Shown here: piece by piece, positions 1-7,397 of the stretch | Layout: each line of letters starts with the position of its first letter | How positions within the stretch are numbered: position 1 is the first letter of the stretch | NCBI GenBank assembly: GCA_013824055.1 | Contig: PNNE01000208.1 | Coordinates: 1 to 22,186, forward strand | Length of the DNA stretch: 22,186 bases | DNA from: Rhodobacter sp. | GTDB taxonomy: Bacteria > Pseudomonadota > Alphaproteobacteria > Rhodobacterales > Rhodobacteraceae | Reading direction: 5' to 3' | Translations under genes and position numbers: made by a program | The notes under the pieces: generated by a model | What the model was told of the DNA's origin: nothing | Databases searched by the model: none | What the model saw: only the letters and a program-made list of their open reading frames with translations

Positions 1-320
1 ATCAGCCCATTCTCAAGCCCCATCGTCACTGTCCCGATCAGCCCATGCCCGCACATCGGCAGGCAGCCCGAGGTCTCGATGAACAGCACCCCCACGTCGC
101 AATCCGGCCGGGTCGGGGGATACAGGATCGAGCCGGACATCATGTCGTGCCCCCGGGGTTCGAACATCAACCCGGTCCGGATCCAGTCGTAATCCCTTAG
201 AAAATGCGCCCGGCGTTCCAGCATGGTCGCGCCGTCCAGCCGGGGTCCGCCGCCCGAGACCAGCCGCACCGGATTGCCGCAGGTGTGCCCGTCAAGGCAG
301 GAGAATGTATATACGGCCAT
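1..320 (-). CDS. 4-hydroxyproline 2-epimerase (proline racemase family), 3' part cut by window edge
   Basis: The first 106 codons of a proline-racemase-family protein are present; the gene runs off the left edge. The family interconverts L- and D-forms of proline or hydroxyproline in the cytoplasm through a pair of thiol residues. The N-terminus reads MAVYTFSCLDGHTCGNPVRLV, a typical hydroxyproline-epimerase opening, and the first catalytic Cys is visible as Cys90 in MCGHG. The second catalytic position (Cys in epimerases, Thr in trans-3-hydroxyproline dehydratases) lies outside the window, so the dehydratase alternative is not excluded by the sequence alone. Context favours the epimerase: the next genes upstream encode a D-amino-acid-type dehydrogenase and a HypD-like deaminase. 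The start ATG follows the stop of the dehydrogenase gene with one base between (TGACATG), preceded by AAAGG as ribosome binding site, so translation is probably coupled. Confidence 0.88.
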   Translation of the reverse strand, partial: MAVYTFSCLDGHTCGNPVRLVSGGGPRLDGATMLERRAHFLRDYDWIRTGLMFEPRGHDMMSGSILYPPTRPDCDVGVLFIETSGCLPMCGHGLIGTVTMGLENGL

Positions 321-321
321 G

Positions 322-1551
322 TCAGAACCTTTGCGGTGAGAAGGGCGTCAGGTCGAGAGGCAGCCTCGCATCGGTCAGCAGGTCCGCCACCAGCCGAGCC
401 GTTCCGGCGCTTTGAGTCAGGCCAAGGTGGCCGTGGCCGAATGCATATACAACCTGTGGCGACAGCCGCGAGCGCCCGATGGCAGGCAGACTGTCGGGCA
501 GCGAGGGGCGGAAGCCCATCCATTGCGTGCCACCTTCGGTTTTCAGCCCAGGCAGAAACGCCTTCGCTTTCCGCAGCATCGCCGCAGACCGCTTGAAGTT
601 CGGCGGCAGGGACAGGCCGCCAAGTTCCACTGCCCCGCCCACCCTGATCCCGGTGGACAGGCGCGAGACGACAAAACCGTGGCCGCCGAAAGTGATCTGG
701 CAGCGCAGGTCCAAAGAACCGGGGGGAAGCGTGGTGTTGTAGCCGCGCTCGGTCTCCAGCGGGATGCGTTCGCCCAGAGTGGCGGCGATGCGGTGCGAGA
801 AGGCTCCGGCGGCGAGAACGACCTTGTCGGCGGTCAGTGGCCCGCTGGTGGTGTGGATGGACACCGCGCGCTCTTGCGGCGTCAGCCCTGTCACCTCGGC
901 CCGCAGGATCGTGCCACCTTGCGCGCGGAATTTCTCTGCCAAGGCAAGCACATAGTCCTTCGGGTCCGCGATGGACCACCAGCCGGGGGTGAAGGTGCCA
1001 CGGATGAAGCGGGGGGAGAGGCCGGGTTGCAGGTCGGCCATCTCCTCTGCGCTCAGGTGGCGAAAGTCGATCCGGTGGGCGGTGCGGGCCTCCCAACCGG
1101 GACGGGCGGCGCGGAACTCGGCCTCGGTTTCATAGACCTGCAGGTTGCCGTCCTTGCGCAGCATCGGAAGTGTGCCGGTGGCGGACAGGAACGGCTCCAG
1201 CTCGACGCGGGAGAGGTCCATCAGCGCAGTCTGTGCGGCGGTAGAGGCGGCAACGGCGCGGGGCGAACAGGCGCGCCAGAAGCGGTAAAGCCAGGGCGCG
1301 ATCTGCAGCGCATAGGCGGGCGGGATGGTCAGCGGACCGAGCGGGTCCAGGAGCCACTTCGGCGCCTTCTTCAGGATGCCGGGCGACGCGAGCGGCAGGA
1401 TGTCGGTGAAGGCGAAGGCCCCGGCGTTCCCCGCCGAGGCCCCGGCGGCAGGGCCTTCCCGGTCAACCACCGTGACCGAAAGACCCCGCGCCTGCGCCAT
1501 CAGCGCGGCAGACAGGCCGACGACCCCGGCCCCGATGACGATGACCTTCAT
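322..1551 (-). CDS. FAD-dependent D-amino acid dehydrogenase, probable D-hydroxyproline dehydrogenase
   Basis: A 409-residue flavoprotein of the DadA/DAO family. The FAD-binding GxGxxG motif is GAGVVG at residues 7-12, followed by an acidic residue ending the second beta strand (VVDRE), a GNAGAFAF segment near residue 41, and a C-terminal FGHGHLGLTQSAGTARLVADL segment that closes the FAD site. Such enzymes oxidise a D-amino acid to the imino acid and pass electrons to the respiratory chain. Between a hydroxyproline epimerase and a HypD-like deaminase the likely substrate is cis-4-hydroxy-D-proline, giving delta1-pyrroline-4-hydroxy-2-carboxylate; that specificity is inferred from neighbours, not read from the protein. 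An upstream in-frame extension exists, but the start at MKVIVIGAG puts the FAD fold at the N-terminus as usual and sits one base after the hypD-like stop. Both flanking junctions have the form TGACATG. Confidence 0.88.
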   Translation of the reverse strand: MKVIVIGAGVVGLSAALMAQARGLSVTVVDREGPAAGASAGNAGAFAFTDILPLASPGILKKAPKWLLDPLGPLTIPPAYALQIAPWLYRFWRACSPRAVAASTAAQTALMDLSRVELEPFLSATGTLPMLRKDGNLQVYETEAEFRAARPGWEARTAHRIDFRHLSAEEMADLQPGLSPRFIRGTFTPGWWSIADPKDYVLALAEKFRAQGGTILRAEVTGLTPQERAVSIHTTSGPLTADKVVLAAGAFSHRIAATLGERIPLETERGYNTTLPPGSLDLRCQITFGGHGFVVSRLSTGIRVGGAVELGGLSLPPNFKRSAAMLRKAKAFLPGLKTEGGTQWMGFRPSLPDSLPAIGRSRLSPQVVYAFGHGHLGLTQSAGTARLVADLLTDARLPLDLTPFSPQRF

Positions 1552-1552
1552 G

Positions 1553-2512
1553 TCAGGCGGCGTATCTGCGGGCCTCTGGCTGCTTGGCCCAGTCGGCATA
1601 CCAGGCGTCGAACAGGCGCAGTTGCGCTTCGATGAAGCCCTTCTGGCTGGCCGACAGCGCATCGCCTTCGTTGAAGTGATGGGTGTAGGCAGTCTCGCCG
1701 CGCAGGACCAGCATGTGCTTGAAGAACAGCACCAGGTCCGGCCCGGCGTCGACTTCCGCCAGGACCTGCATCGCCTGATCCAGCTCATGGGCCAGCCGCC
1801 GCGCCTCGGCGTCGCCGGTCTGGGCGGCCTTGCACAGCGCGACCAGGTGCAGCACCTCACGCGGCAGCACGTTGCCGATCCCGGTGATCGCGCCATCGGC
1901 GTTGCAGTTGACGTAGCCGTGGTAGACGGCGGTATCGACACCGATCATCAGCTTCAGGTCCGCGCTTGCCCCGGTGATCGCGTTGGCGGCATAGGACAGG
2001 TCGTCGTAGCCGCCGAACTCCTTGAAGCCGACCAGGTTCGGATGCTCGGCCCGGATCTGGAAGAAGAGGTCGGCCCTGGTGGAGTAGCCATAGTAGGGGC
2101 TGTTGTAGATCACGGCGGGCAGGTTCGGTGCGGCAGAGAGGACCGCCTTGAAATGCAGCCGCTGCGCCGCGACGACAGTGCCGCGCGACAACAGGCGCGG
2201 GATCACCATCAGCCCATGCGCGCCGACCGTCTGGGCATGGGCGGCAAGGGCGGCCGACGTCGCTGTATTGACAGCGCCGGTGCCGACGACGACCTTGATG
2301 CCGGCCTTCACCAGACGCTCCACCCCTTCCATTCGTTGTTCGGTGGTGAGCAGGGGCCAGTCGCCCATCGAGCCGCAATAGACCACGGCGGACATGCCCA
2401 GGCCGACCAGCTCCTGCGCCTTGGCGACCAGGGCGTCGAAGTCGGGCGAGCGGTCCGCCTTGCAGGGCGTCATCAGGGCCGGGATCGTGCCCGAGAAGAT
2501 ATCCGATTTCAT
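1553..2512 (-). CDS. DapA-family lyase, probable delta1-pyrroline-4-hydroxy-2-carboxylate deaminase
   Basis: A 319-residue TIM-barrel protein of the dihydrodipicolinate synthase / N-acetylneuraminate lyase family. The Schiff-base lysine is Lys164 in VGFKEFGG, and the family tyrosine is Tyr136 in VIYNSPYYGYSTR. The usual DHDPS motif GTTGE is replaced by YCGSMGDWP (about residues 45-53), so it is not a lysine-biosynthesis DapA. In known hydroxyproline pathways a protein of this family (HypD) deaminates and dehydrates delta1-pyrroline-4-hydroxy-2-carboxylate to alpha-ketoglutarate semialdehyde. The order here (deaminase, D-hydroxyproline dehydrogenase, epimerase) matches that pathway. The semialdehyde dehydrogenase that should finish it is not in the window and may follow off the left edge. 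The start is supported by AAGGA seven bases before ATG. A promoter with an embedded palindromic operator lies about 60-90 bases upstream. Confidence 0.85.
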   Translation of the reverse strand: MKSDIFSGTIPALMTPCKADRSPDFDALVAKAQELVGLGMSAVVYCGSMGDWPLLTTEQRMEGVERLVKAGIKVVVGTGAVNTATSAALAAHAQTVGAHGLMVIPRLLSRGTVVAAQRLHFKAVLSAAPNLPAVIYNSPYYGYSTRADLFFQIRAEHPNLVGFKEFGGYDDLSYAANAITGASADLKLMIGVDTAVYHGYVNCNADGAITGIGNVLPREVLHLVALCKAAQTGDAEARRLAHELDQAMQVLAEVDAGPDLVLFFKHMLVLRGETAYTHHFNEGDALSASQKGFIEAQLRLFDAWYADWAKQPEARRYAA

Positions 2513-2572
2513 GCTGCAATCCTTCTGAAGGCGGCCGAATCCGCACTGGTTCAGGGTCAGGATACGCTTTGC

Positions 2573-2600
2573 ATTTTATTTGTCGACAAGATTCTCACAA
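2573..2600 (-). promoter_or_regulatory. Candidate sigma-70 promoter of the hydroxyproline operon
   Basis: Read on the minus strand: -35 TTGTGA (2600-2595), a 16-base spacer, then -10 TAAAAT (2578-2573, five of six to consensus). It lies 60 bases ahead of the hypD-like start. The -35 box overlaps the stop codon of the regulator gene. The spacer holds the palindrome TTGTCGACAA, an arrangement expected for direct repression. This is a sequence-match prediction only. Confidence 0.55.
2580..2589. promoter_or_regulatory. Putative GntR operator TTGTCGACAA, copy 1
   Basis: A perfect 10-bp palindrome between the -35 and -10 boxes of the predicted hypD-like promoter. The same 10-mer occurs in only one other place that I found, just upstream of the GntR gene. 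FadR/VanR-type GntR regulators commonly bind short palindromes of the TTGT...ACAA form, so this is the likely site of the neighbouring regulator. Confidence 0.6.
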
Positions 2601-3291
2601 GCTGATGTCCTGCCGGAGGTCGCGGGCCAGCATCTCCTGGATCTGGCTGACGATCTTGTCGGCATGTTCCTTCGCCAGCCGGTCGCATGTCCCTACATCC
2701 CGCGCCGCGATGGCCGCGATGATTGCCTCATGTTCCTGTATATACGGATGCGGCAGGCGCGGTTCGAAGGTCGGGTAGTAATACAGGCGCAGGATGCGCC
2801 GCCCCTCGTCCAGCAGGCGCGAGAAGCTGAAGGTAGTAGGGGTTCCGACCCGCTTCGGCGATGGCGACGTGGAAATCGCGGTTCAGCTGGATCATGCCGT
2901 TGGTGTCGCCAGCCAGCACGACCTTGGCAAAGGCCGCTTGCCGGGCGCGGATTTCGGCCAGGTCGGCGGCGTCGTGAAACTGTGCGGCCAGGCGGGTGGT
3001 AACGCGATACATCAGGGTCAGCGCATCGAAGAAATGATGCAGGTTCGGAAAGTCGATCTGGCTGACCACGGTGGAGCGGTTCGGCAGCAGCGTCACCAGT
3101 CCGTCGCCCGCCAGACGCACCAAGGCCTCGCGGATCGGGGTGCGCGACATCGACAGGCGGTCGGCCAGGCTGATCTCGTCGATCGGCTCGCCGGGTTGCA
3201 GCACAAGGTTCAGGATTTCATCGCGCAGCGTGTCATAGACGAACCGCGCGCCCGTGCCGCGCTTGCGTTCCTGTGGGTCATCTTCGGCCAT
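2595..3291 (-). pseudogene. GntR-family (FCD domain) transcriptional regulator, frameshifted
   Basis: The N-terminal winged helix-turn-helix is intact (about residues 15-75, with LADRLSMSRTPIREALVRLAGDGLV as recognition region), followed by an FCD effector domain. The frame is lost after NPYYLQ near base 2835: the original frame ends at TGA 2728-2730 after 187 residues in unrelated sequence. The shifted frame continues with clear FCD C-terminal sequence (SRLLDEGRRILRLYYYP, then HEAIIAAIAARD and EHADKIVSQIQ) to TGA 2595-2597. Removing one base near 2830-2836, or adding two, restores about 231 residues, the usual length. The truncated product keeps the DNA-binding domain but loses the last FCD helices and two histidines expected to serve as metal ligands. 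Start 3291 (MAEDDPQERK) is chosen over 3321 because AAGGGGGG precedes it. The neighbouring genes suggest it controls hydroxyproline use. Either a real mutation or an assembly error would explain it. Confidence 0.8.
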
Positions 3292-3300
3292 GTGCCCCCC

Positions 3301-3310
3301 TTGTCGACAA
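3301..3310. promoter_or_regulatory. Putative GntR operator TTGTCGACAA, copy 2 (autoregulation)
   Basis: Second exact copy of the palindrome, ten bases upstream of the GntR start, in the 41-base gap between the ABC ATPase stop and the regulator gene. Both copies are followed by G on the plus strand. Its place in the leader suggests autorepression and possibly a block to read-through from the ABC operon. No convincing -10/-35 pair is visible around it. Confidence 0.55.
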
Positions 3311-3332
3311 GAGGCATACAATGGCCGGCGCC

Positions 3333-4319
3333 TCAGGCGTAGCGGAAATCGCGGCCTTGCACGGGCGAGACACCCTGCAACGATCCGATGGCCGGGTTGG
3401 CATCGCCGTCCGTTCGAACGACCATCTCGCCCAGAGCGGGAACGTTCAGGTAGATCACCGTGTCCGCGCCCAGACGTTCGACATGCCGCACCGTCCCGGT
3501 CCAGCGCGGAGCGTCATGGGTCAGGCGCAGGTGTTCGGGGCGGACGCCGTAGGTGCCGCAGCGTTCCCCCGCCGCCGCGCCGGGGTAGAGGTTCATCTTC
3601 GGGCTGCCGATGAAGCCCGCGACAAAGGGCGAGACGGGGGCATTGTACAGCTCCATCGGGCTGCCGACCTGCTCGATCCGGCCCGCGTTCAGCACGACGA
3701 TCTTGTCCGCCATCGTCATCGCCTCGACCTGGTCGTGGGTGACGTAGATCATCGTGGCGCCAAGCTTGCGGTGCAGGTCCGAAAGCTCGATCCGCATCTG
3801 CGCGCGCAGGGCCGCGTCAAGGTTGGAGAGCGGCTCGTCGAAGAGGAAGACCTTGGGGTCACGCACGATGGCGCGGCCGATGGCGACGCGCTGGCGCTGA
3901 CCGCCGGACAGGGCCTTGGGCTTGCGGTCCAGGTAATCGGTCAGCTTCAGCGCGGCAGCGGCGGCTTCGACCTTGGCCTTGATCTCCGCCTTGGGAAGCC
4001 TGGCAAGAGCGAGACCGAACCCGATATTATCGCGCACGCTTAAATGCGGGTAGAGCGCATAGCTTTGAAAAACCATCGCAATTCCACGCGCCGAGGGTTC
4101 GGCGTCGGTCACGTCCTTGCCGCCGATCTCGATCTTGCCCGAGGTTGCTTCCTCCAGCCCCGAGATCAGCCGCAACAGGGTGGACTTGCCGCAGCCCGAC
4201 GGCCCGACAAAGACGCAGAACTCTCCCGGCTCGACGGTCAGGTTCACGCCCTTGATCACGTCCACCGCGCCAAAGCTTTTGCGAAGGTCCTTCAGGACGA
4301 CAGAGGAGGTCGAGGCCAT
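3333..4319 (-). CDS. Sugar ABC transporter ATP-binding protein (MalK/UgpC type)
   Basis: 328 residues, cytoplasmic ATPase of a CUT1 carbohydrate importer. Walker A is GPSGCGKST (39-47), Q-loop Gln85 in FQSY, signature LSGGQRQR (137-144), Walker B VFLFDEP (157-163), H-loop His195 in VTHDQVEAMTMAD. A C-terminal TOBE/OB-type region follows (GVRPEHLRL), as in MalK and UgpC proteins; the length is slightly short for the family. It is the last gene of the rhamnosidase-transporter operon; its start lies three bases after the permease stop with AGGG six bases upstream. These ATPases can serve more than one sugar importer, so substrate cannot be read from this gene. Confidence 0.93.
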   Translation of the reverse strand: MASTSSVVLKDLRKSFGAVDVIKGVNLTVEPGEFCVFVGPSGCGKSTLLRLISGLEEATSGKIEIGGKDVTDAEPSARGIAMVFQSYALYPHLSVRDNIGFGLALARLPKAEIKAKVEAAAAALKLTDYLDRKPKALSGGQRQRVAIGRAIVRDPKVFLFDEPLSNLDAALRAQMRIELSDLHRKLGATMIYVTHDQVEAMTMADKIVVLNAGRIEQVGSPMELYNAPVSPFVAGFIGSPKMNLYPGAAAGERCGTYGVRPEHLRLTHDAPRWTGTVRHVERLGADTVIYLNVPALGEMVVRTDGDANPAIGSLQGVSPVQGRDFRYA

Positions 4320-4322
4320 GCG

Positions 4323-5162
4323 CTACCCTTTCACTCCGCCGGTGGTCATTCCGGCGACGATCTGGCGGTTGAAGAAGATGAAGACCAGGAGCGGCGGGAT
4401 CGTCACCAGCAGGATGTTCATGAACAGCAGGTTGTACTGGCTTTGGAACTGGCTCTGGAAGTTGAACAGTGTCAGCTGGACGGTGACGTTCTCACGGCCC
4501 GGCAGGTAATACAGCGGGTTGGTGAAATCGTTGAAGATGGCGATGGACTGCACGACGATCAGAGTCACGGTCACGGGCTTCAGCAGCGGCAGGATGACCT
4601 TGAAGAACACCTGCCAGGGCTTCGCGCCGTCGATGATCGCGGCCTCGTCCAGCGCCCTGGGGATCGTGCCGATGAAGCTGCGGTAGAGAAGGACGGAAAA
4701 GGCCAGTCCATAGGCGACCTGGATGAAGATCATCCCGTGGATCGTCTTGAACAGACCCAGGCCCTGCAGGACCCAGATCGTCGGCACGATGGCCGGGGGA
4801 ACCATCAGGCCGATCAGGATGCAGGTATAGATGATCCGGTTCCAGCCCGACCGGCGGCGCTGCAGCACATAGCCCACCATCGCACCAAAGATCACCAGCA
4901 GCGCGACGGCCCCCACCGTGATGATGATCGAGTTGAAATAGGCTAGCAAAAGCATGTAGTTGCGTGTCTGCACGACATCGACCAGGTTCTGCCAGAAGTG
5001 CCATTCGGACGGCCAGGTGAACAGGAACAGCGCGGCCTCCTGCTTGGTCTTGACCGCCATGAACAGGATGAAGATGAAGGGCAGGATGAACACGACCGTT
5101 GCAACCACCAGCGCGACAAGGCCGATGTTGCGACGGCGGGCGGTATCGCGACGCAAGCTCAC
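4323..5162 (-). CDS. Sugar ABC transporter permease (MalG type)
   Basis: 279-residue inner-membrane permease with six predicted hydrophobic segments, the first at about residues 13-35. The cytoplasmic EAA loop that docks the ATPase is EAAIIDGAKPWQVFFKVILPLLKP, and the protein ends MTTGGVKG, a typical MalG-type tail. The start is GTG, overlapping the TGA of the preceding permease gene in the tetramer GTGA, so translation is coupled. It pairs with the other permease to form the channel. Substrate is inferred from the linked rhamnosidase only. Confidence 0.92.
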   Translation of the reverse strand: MSLRRDTARRRNIGLVALVVATVVFILPFIFILFMAVKTKQEAALFLFTWPSEWHFWQNLVDVVQTRNYMLLLAYFNSIIITVGAVALLVIFGAMVGYVLQRRRSGWNRIIYTCILIGLMVPPAIVPTIWVLQGLGLFKTIHGMIFIQVAYGLAFSVLLYRSFIGTIPRALDEAAIIDGAKPWQVFFKVILPLLKPVTVTLIVVQSIAIFNDFTNPLYYLPGRENVTVQLTLFNFQSQFQSQYNLLFMNILLVTIPPLLVFIFFNRQIVAGMTTGGVKG

Positions 5163-6028
5163 AGGTCGACCTCGCGCTTGTTGAACCAGTAGGTCAGGGG
5201 CAGGACGATGACGGCGACAAGCAGGAACAGGATCACGTTGCCGGCCGTCGCCAGGCCGTAGAACCCGGCCTGGTACTGCTTGAAGATCACCGAGGCCAGG
5301 ACGTCCGACGCAAACCCCGGCCCGCCCCGCGTCGTGGCCCAGATGATGTCGAACGACCGCAGGCCGCCGATCAGCGACAGGGTGACGACCGTCACCGTTG
5401 CGGGCCGCACCAGCGGCACGGTCACGCGCCAGAACTGCTGCCAGCGGGTCGCTCCGTCGATGCGGCTGGCCTCGTAGTATTCGGGGGAAATCGCCGCCAG
5501 ACCGGCGATGTAGATCAGCGTCGCCAGGCCCACACCCTTCCAGATGTCGATCATGGCGACCGAATACAGCGCCAGCGCGGGGTCCGACAGCCAGGCGGGA
5601 CCGTCGATGCCGATCGACTCCAGCCCCAGGTTGATCACCCCCCGGGTCGGGTGCATCAGCGCCGCGAAGGTGATGCCGACGCCGATGGTCGACACCAGCA
5701 CCGGGAAGAACACCACCGACCGCAGGAAGCCCTGCATCCAGATTCCGCTGGTAAGCAGCACGGCCAGCAAAAGCCCCAGCACCGTCTTCGCGCCCGAGGT
5801 CAGCACCGCGTAGATCAGCGTGTTCGTCATTCCCTGGACCAGGAACGGCTCACTGAAGAACTGGCGATAGTTGTCCAGGCCGATGAACTCGGCTTCGAAA
5901 AGGTCCCAGCGCGTCAGGCTGAACCAGAAGCTGGCGATGGTCGGCACCAGGAACAGGGTCACGAAGACCACCGCGGCGGGCAGCACGAACCAGTAGGGAT
6001 AGGGTGAGGGGCGACTGGAGGCCATCAT
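5159..6028 (-). CDS. Sugar ABC transporter permease (MalF/UgpA type)
   Basis: 289-residue inner-membrane permease, membrane segments from about residue 12 (YWFVLPAAVVFVTLFLVP). The EAA loop is EASRIDGATRWQQFWRVTVPLVRP. The reading frame stays open upstream into the binding-protein gene, but that part (proline-rich, no hydrophobic start) is not protein-like; two adjacent ATGs at 6028 and 6025 are the plausible starts, preceded only by a weak GAGAG. The weak ribosome site and the hairpin between this gene and the binding-protein gene fit lower expression of permeases than of the binding protein. Confidence 0.9.
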   Translation of the reverse strand: MMASSRPSPYPYWFVLPAAVVFVTLFLVPTIASFWFSLTRWDLFEAEFIGLDNYRQFFSEPFLVQGMTNTLIYAVLTSGAKTVLGLLLAVLLTSGIWMQGFLRSVVFFPVLVSTIGVGITFAALMHPTRGVINLGLESIGIDGPAWLSDPALALYSVAMIDIWKGVGLATLIYIAGLAAISPEYYEASRIDGATRWQQFWRVTVPLVRPATVTVVTLSLIGGLRSFDIIWATTRGGPGFASDVLASVIFKQYQAGFYGLATAGNVILFLLVAVIVLPLTYWFNKREVDL

Positions 6029-6045
6029 GCTCTCGGCTGGAAGGA

Positions 6046-6074
6046 GCCCCCGCCCGTCTGGGATGGGCGGGGGC
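6046..6074 (-). terminator. Intercistronic hairpin after the binding-protein gene (attenuator or mRNA 3' stabiliser)
   Basis: A perfect 10-bp inverted repeat GCCCCCGCCC / GGGCGGGGGC with a nine-base loop, in the 64-base gap between the solute-binding-protein stop (6093) and the permease start (6028). There is no T-tract, so full termination is unlikely. In binding-protein-dependent operons such hairpins often protect the upstream message and reduce expression of the membrane components. Confidence 0.6.
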
Positions 6075-6092
6075 GGAACTGGTGTCGGGAGG

Positions 6093-7370
6093 TTACCAGT
6101 TCGGCAGGCCCAGCTGCCTGGCCTGCTTTTCGACGTCCCGGTCATACAGCGCCGCCGCTTCCGCCGCGGGACGGATACCGGAGCCGACCTCGACCAGGAT
6201 CTGCTCCAGGGCCGGGCCCTTGATCGGCGACAGGAACTCCAGCGCCGGGGCGGTCATGCCTTCGGTCTGGAAGTAGGGCAGCATGTCCGTCACCGCCGGC
6301 GGCACGTCGGCCGGCAGCTCGCAACCCTTGATCAGGTAGGGACCCGAAGCGCCGCTGGCCTCGATCATCGTGTTGCAGCCCTCGACCGAAGCCACGAAGT
6401 CCAGGAACCTGATCGCCTCTTCCTGGTTCGGGCTGTCGGCCGGGACGTAAAGCGCGGCGGGCATCCAGACGGTGAGGCCGTTGCGTGCGGCATCCGGCCC
6501 CGGCAGCGCAAAGAAGCCGAGGTCCGCCAGGTTGTCGGGAAAGTTCTGCTTCACGGTGCCGATCCCGAAGGTCAGCATCGGATAATGCGCGCCCTCGCCG
6601 GTGGCGACCATGCGCATCCCGTCCTCGAAGGTGGCCACCCCGAAGTCTTCGTTCATGTAGTTGGCCTTGAACACCGCCTCCAGATATTCAAAGCCGCGCA
6701 TCGCTGCCGGAGTGGTGGCAAACTTGACCTTGTTGGCCGTGTAATCGGCGGCGAAATTCGGCACTTCGGCCTGGACGTTGAAGAAGTCGGCCAGCACGAA
6801 CAGCTGGCTGGTCCAGGTGTCGCCGAAAGTGGTGATCACCGGGACCTTGCCTGCCTCGGCCACCTTGGCGTTGTTCGCCATGAACTCGTCCCAGCTTTTC
6901 GGCACCGACAGGCCCAGCTCGGCATAGAGCGCCCGGTTGTAGAAGATCCCGCCGCCCATTGCCGGACCGAAAGGCACGCCACGCACGGTTCCGTCGGGTG
7001 CCGTCACGACCTGCTTGAAGCTGTCCAGGACATTGGCCTGCCCGGCGATTCCGGTCAGGTCGGCCAGCGTTTCCTGCGGATTCAGCGCCTGGAACAGCGA
7101 CCCGGAGTTGTAGTTGAATATGTCGGCCATCTCGCCCGTCGCGAGGCGGGTCTTGACGATGTTGTCGCCGTCGGCCCCCCCGGTGCGCTGTTCGATGTCA
7201 AAGGTCACATCGGGGTTCGCGGCGGTGTAGGCGGCGGTCAGCGCTTCCATTGACGAGACGGTTTCGGGGTTGTTGTCGATCAGAACGCTGAGCGTCACTT
7301 CCGCGTCCGCCATCCCTGCCGTGACGGCAATCGCCGTGGCAAGGGCAGCACTGTATGTGAAGGTCTTCAT
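6093..7370 (-). CDS. Extracellular solute-binding protein, family 1 (sugar ABC transporter)
   Basis: 425 residues with a Sec signal peptide (MKTFTYSAALATAIAVTAGMADA, cleavage before Glu24) and no lipobox Cys, so a soluble periplasmic protein. The mature part has the bilobed CUT1 binding-protein pattern: NPDVTFDIEQRTGG..DIFNYNSGSL, the hinge region GVPFGPAMGGGIFYNRALYAELGL, and the PKSWDEF motif seen in sugar-binding proteins. The start is well supported by GGAGGAG with an eight-base spacer. It follows the rhamnosidase gene by 27 bases in the same operon, so the ligand is probably a rhamnose-containing oligosaccharide or glycoside; this is context only. Confidence 0.92.
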   Translation of the reverse strand: MKTFTYSAALATAIAVTAGMADAEVTLSVLIDNNPETVSSMEALTAAYTAANPDVTFDIEQRTGGADGDNIVKTRLATGEMADIFNYNSGSLFQALNPQETLADLTGIAGQANVLDSFKQVVTAPDGTVRGVPFGPAMGGGIFYNRALYAELGLSVPKSWDEFMANNAKVAEAGKVPVITTFGDTWTSQLFVLADFFNVQAEVPNFAADYTANKVKFATTPAAMRGFEYLEAVFKANYMNEDFGVATFEDGMRMVATGEGAHYPMLTFGIGTVKQNFPDNLADLGFFALPGPDAARNGLTVWMPAALYVPADSPNQEEAIRFLDFVASVEGCNTMIEASGASGPYLIKGCELPADVPPAVTDMLPYFQTEGMTAPALEFLSPIKGPALEQILVEVGSGIRPAAEAAALYDRDVEKQARQLGLPNW

Positions 7371-7397
7371 GGTGTGGTCTCCTCCCAGAGTTTTGCG

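Noticed and set aside
2105..5820. Several copies of GTAGATCA
   Set aside because: They reflect the frequent codon pair ATC TAC preceded by CTG or ATG in transporter and lyase genes, all in the same codon phase.
4044..6007. Long plus-strand open frames opposite the ABC permease and ATPase genes
   Set aside because: They are His/Gln/Asp-rich compositional shadows of high-GC coding DNA; the minus-strand proteins show full family motifs.
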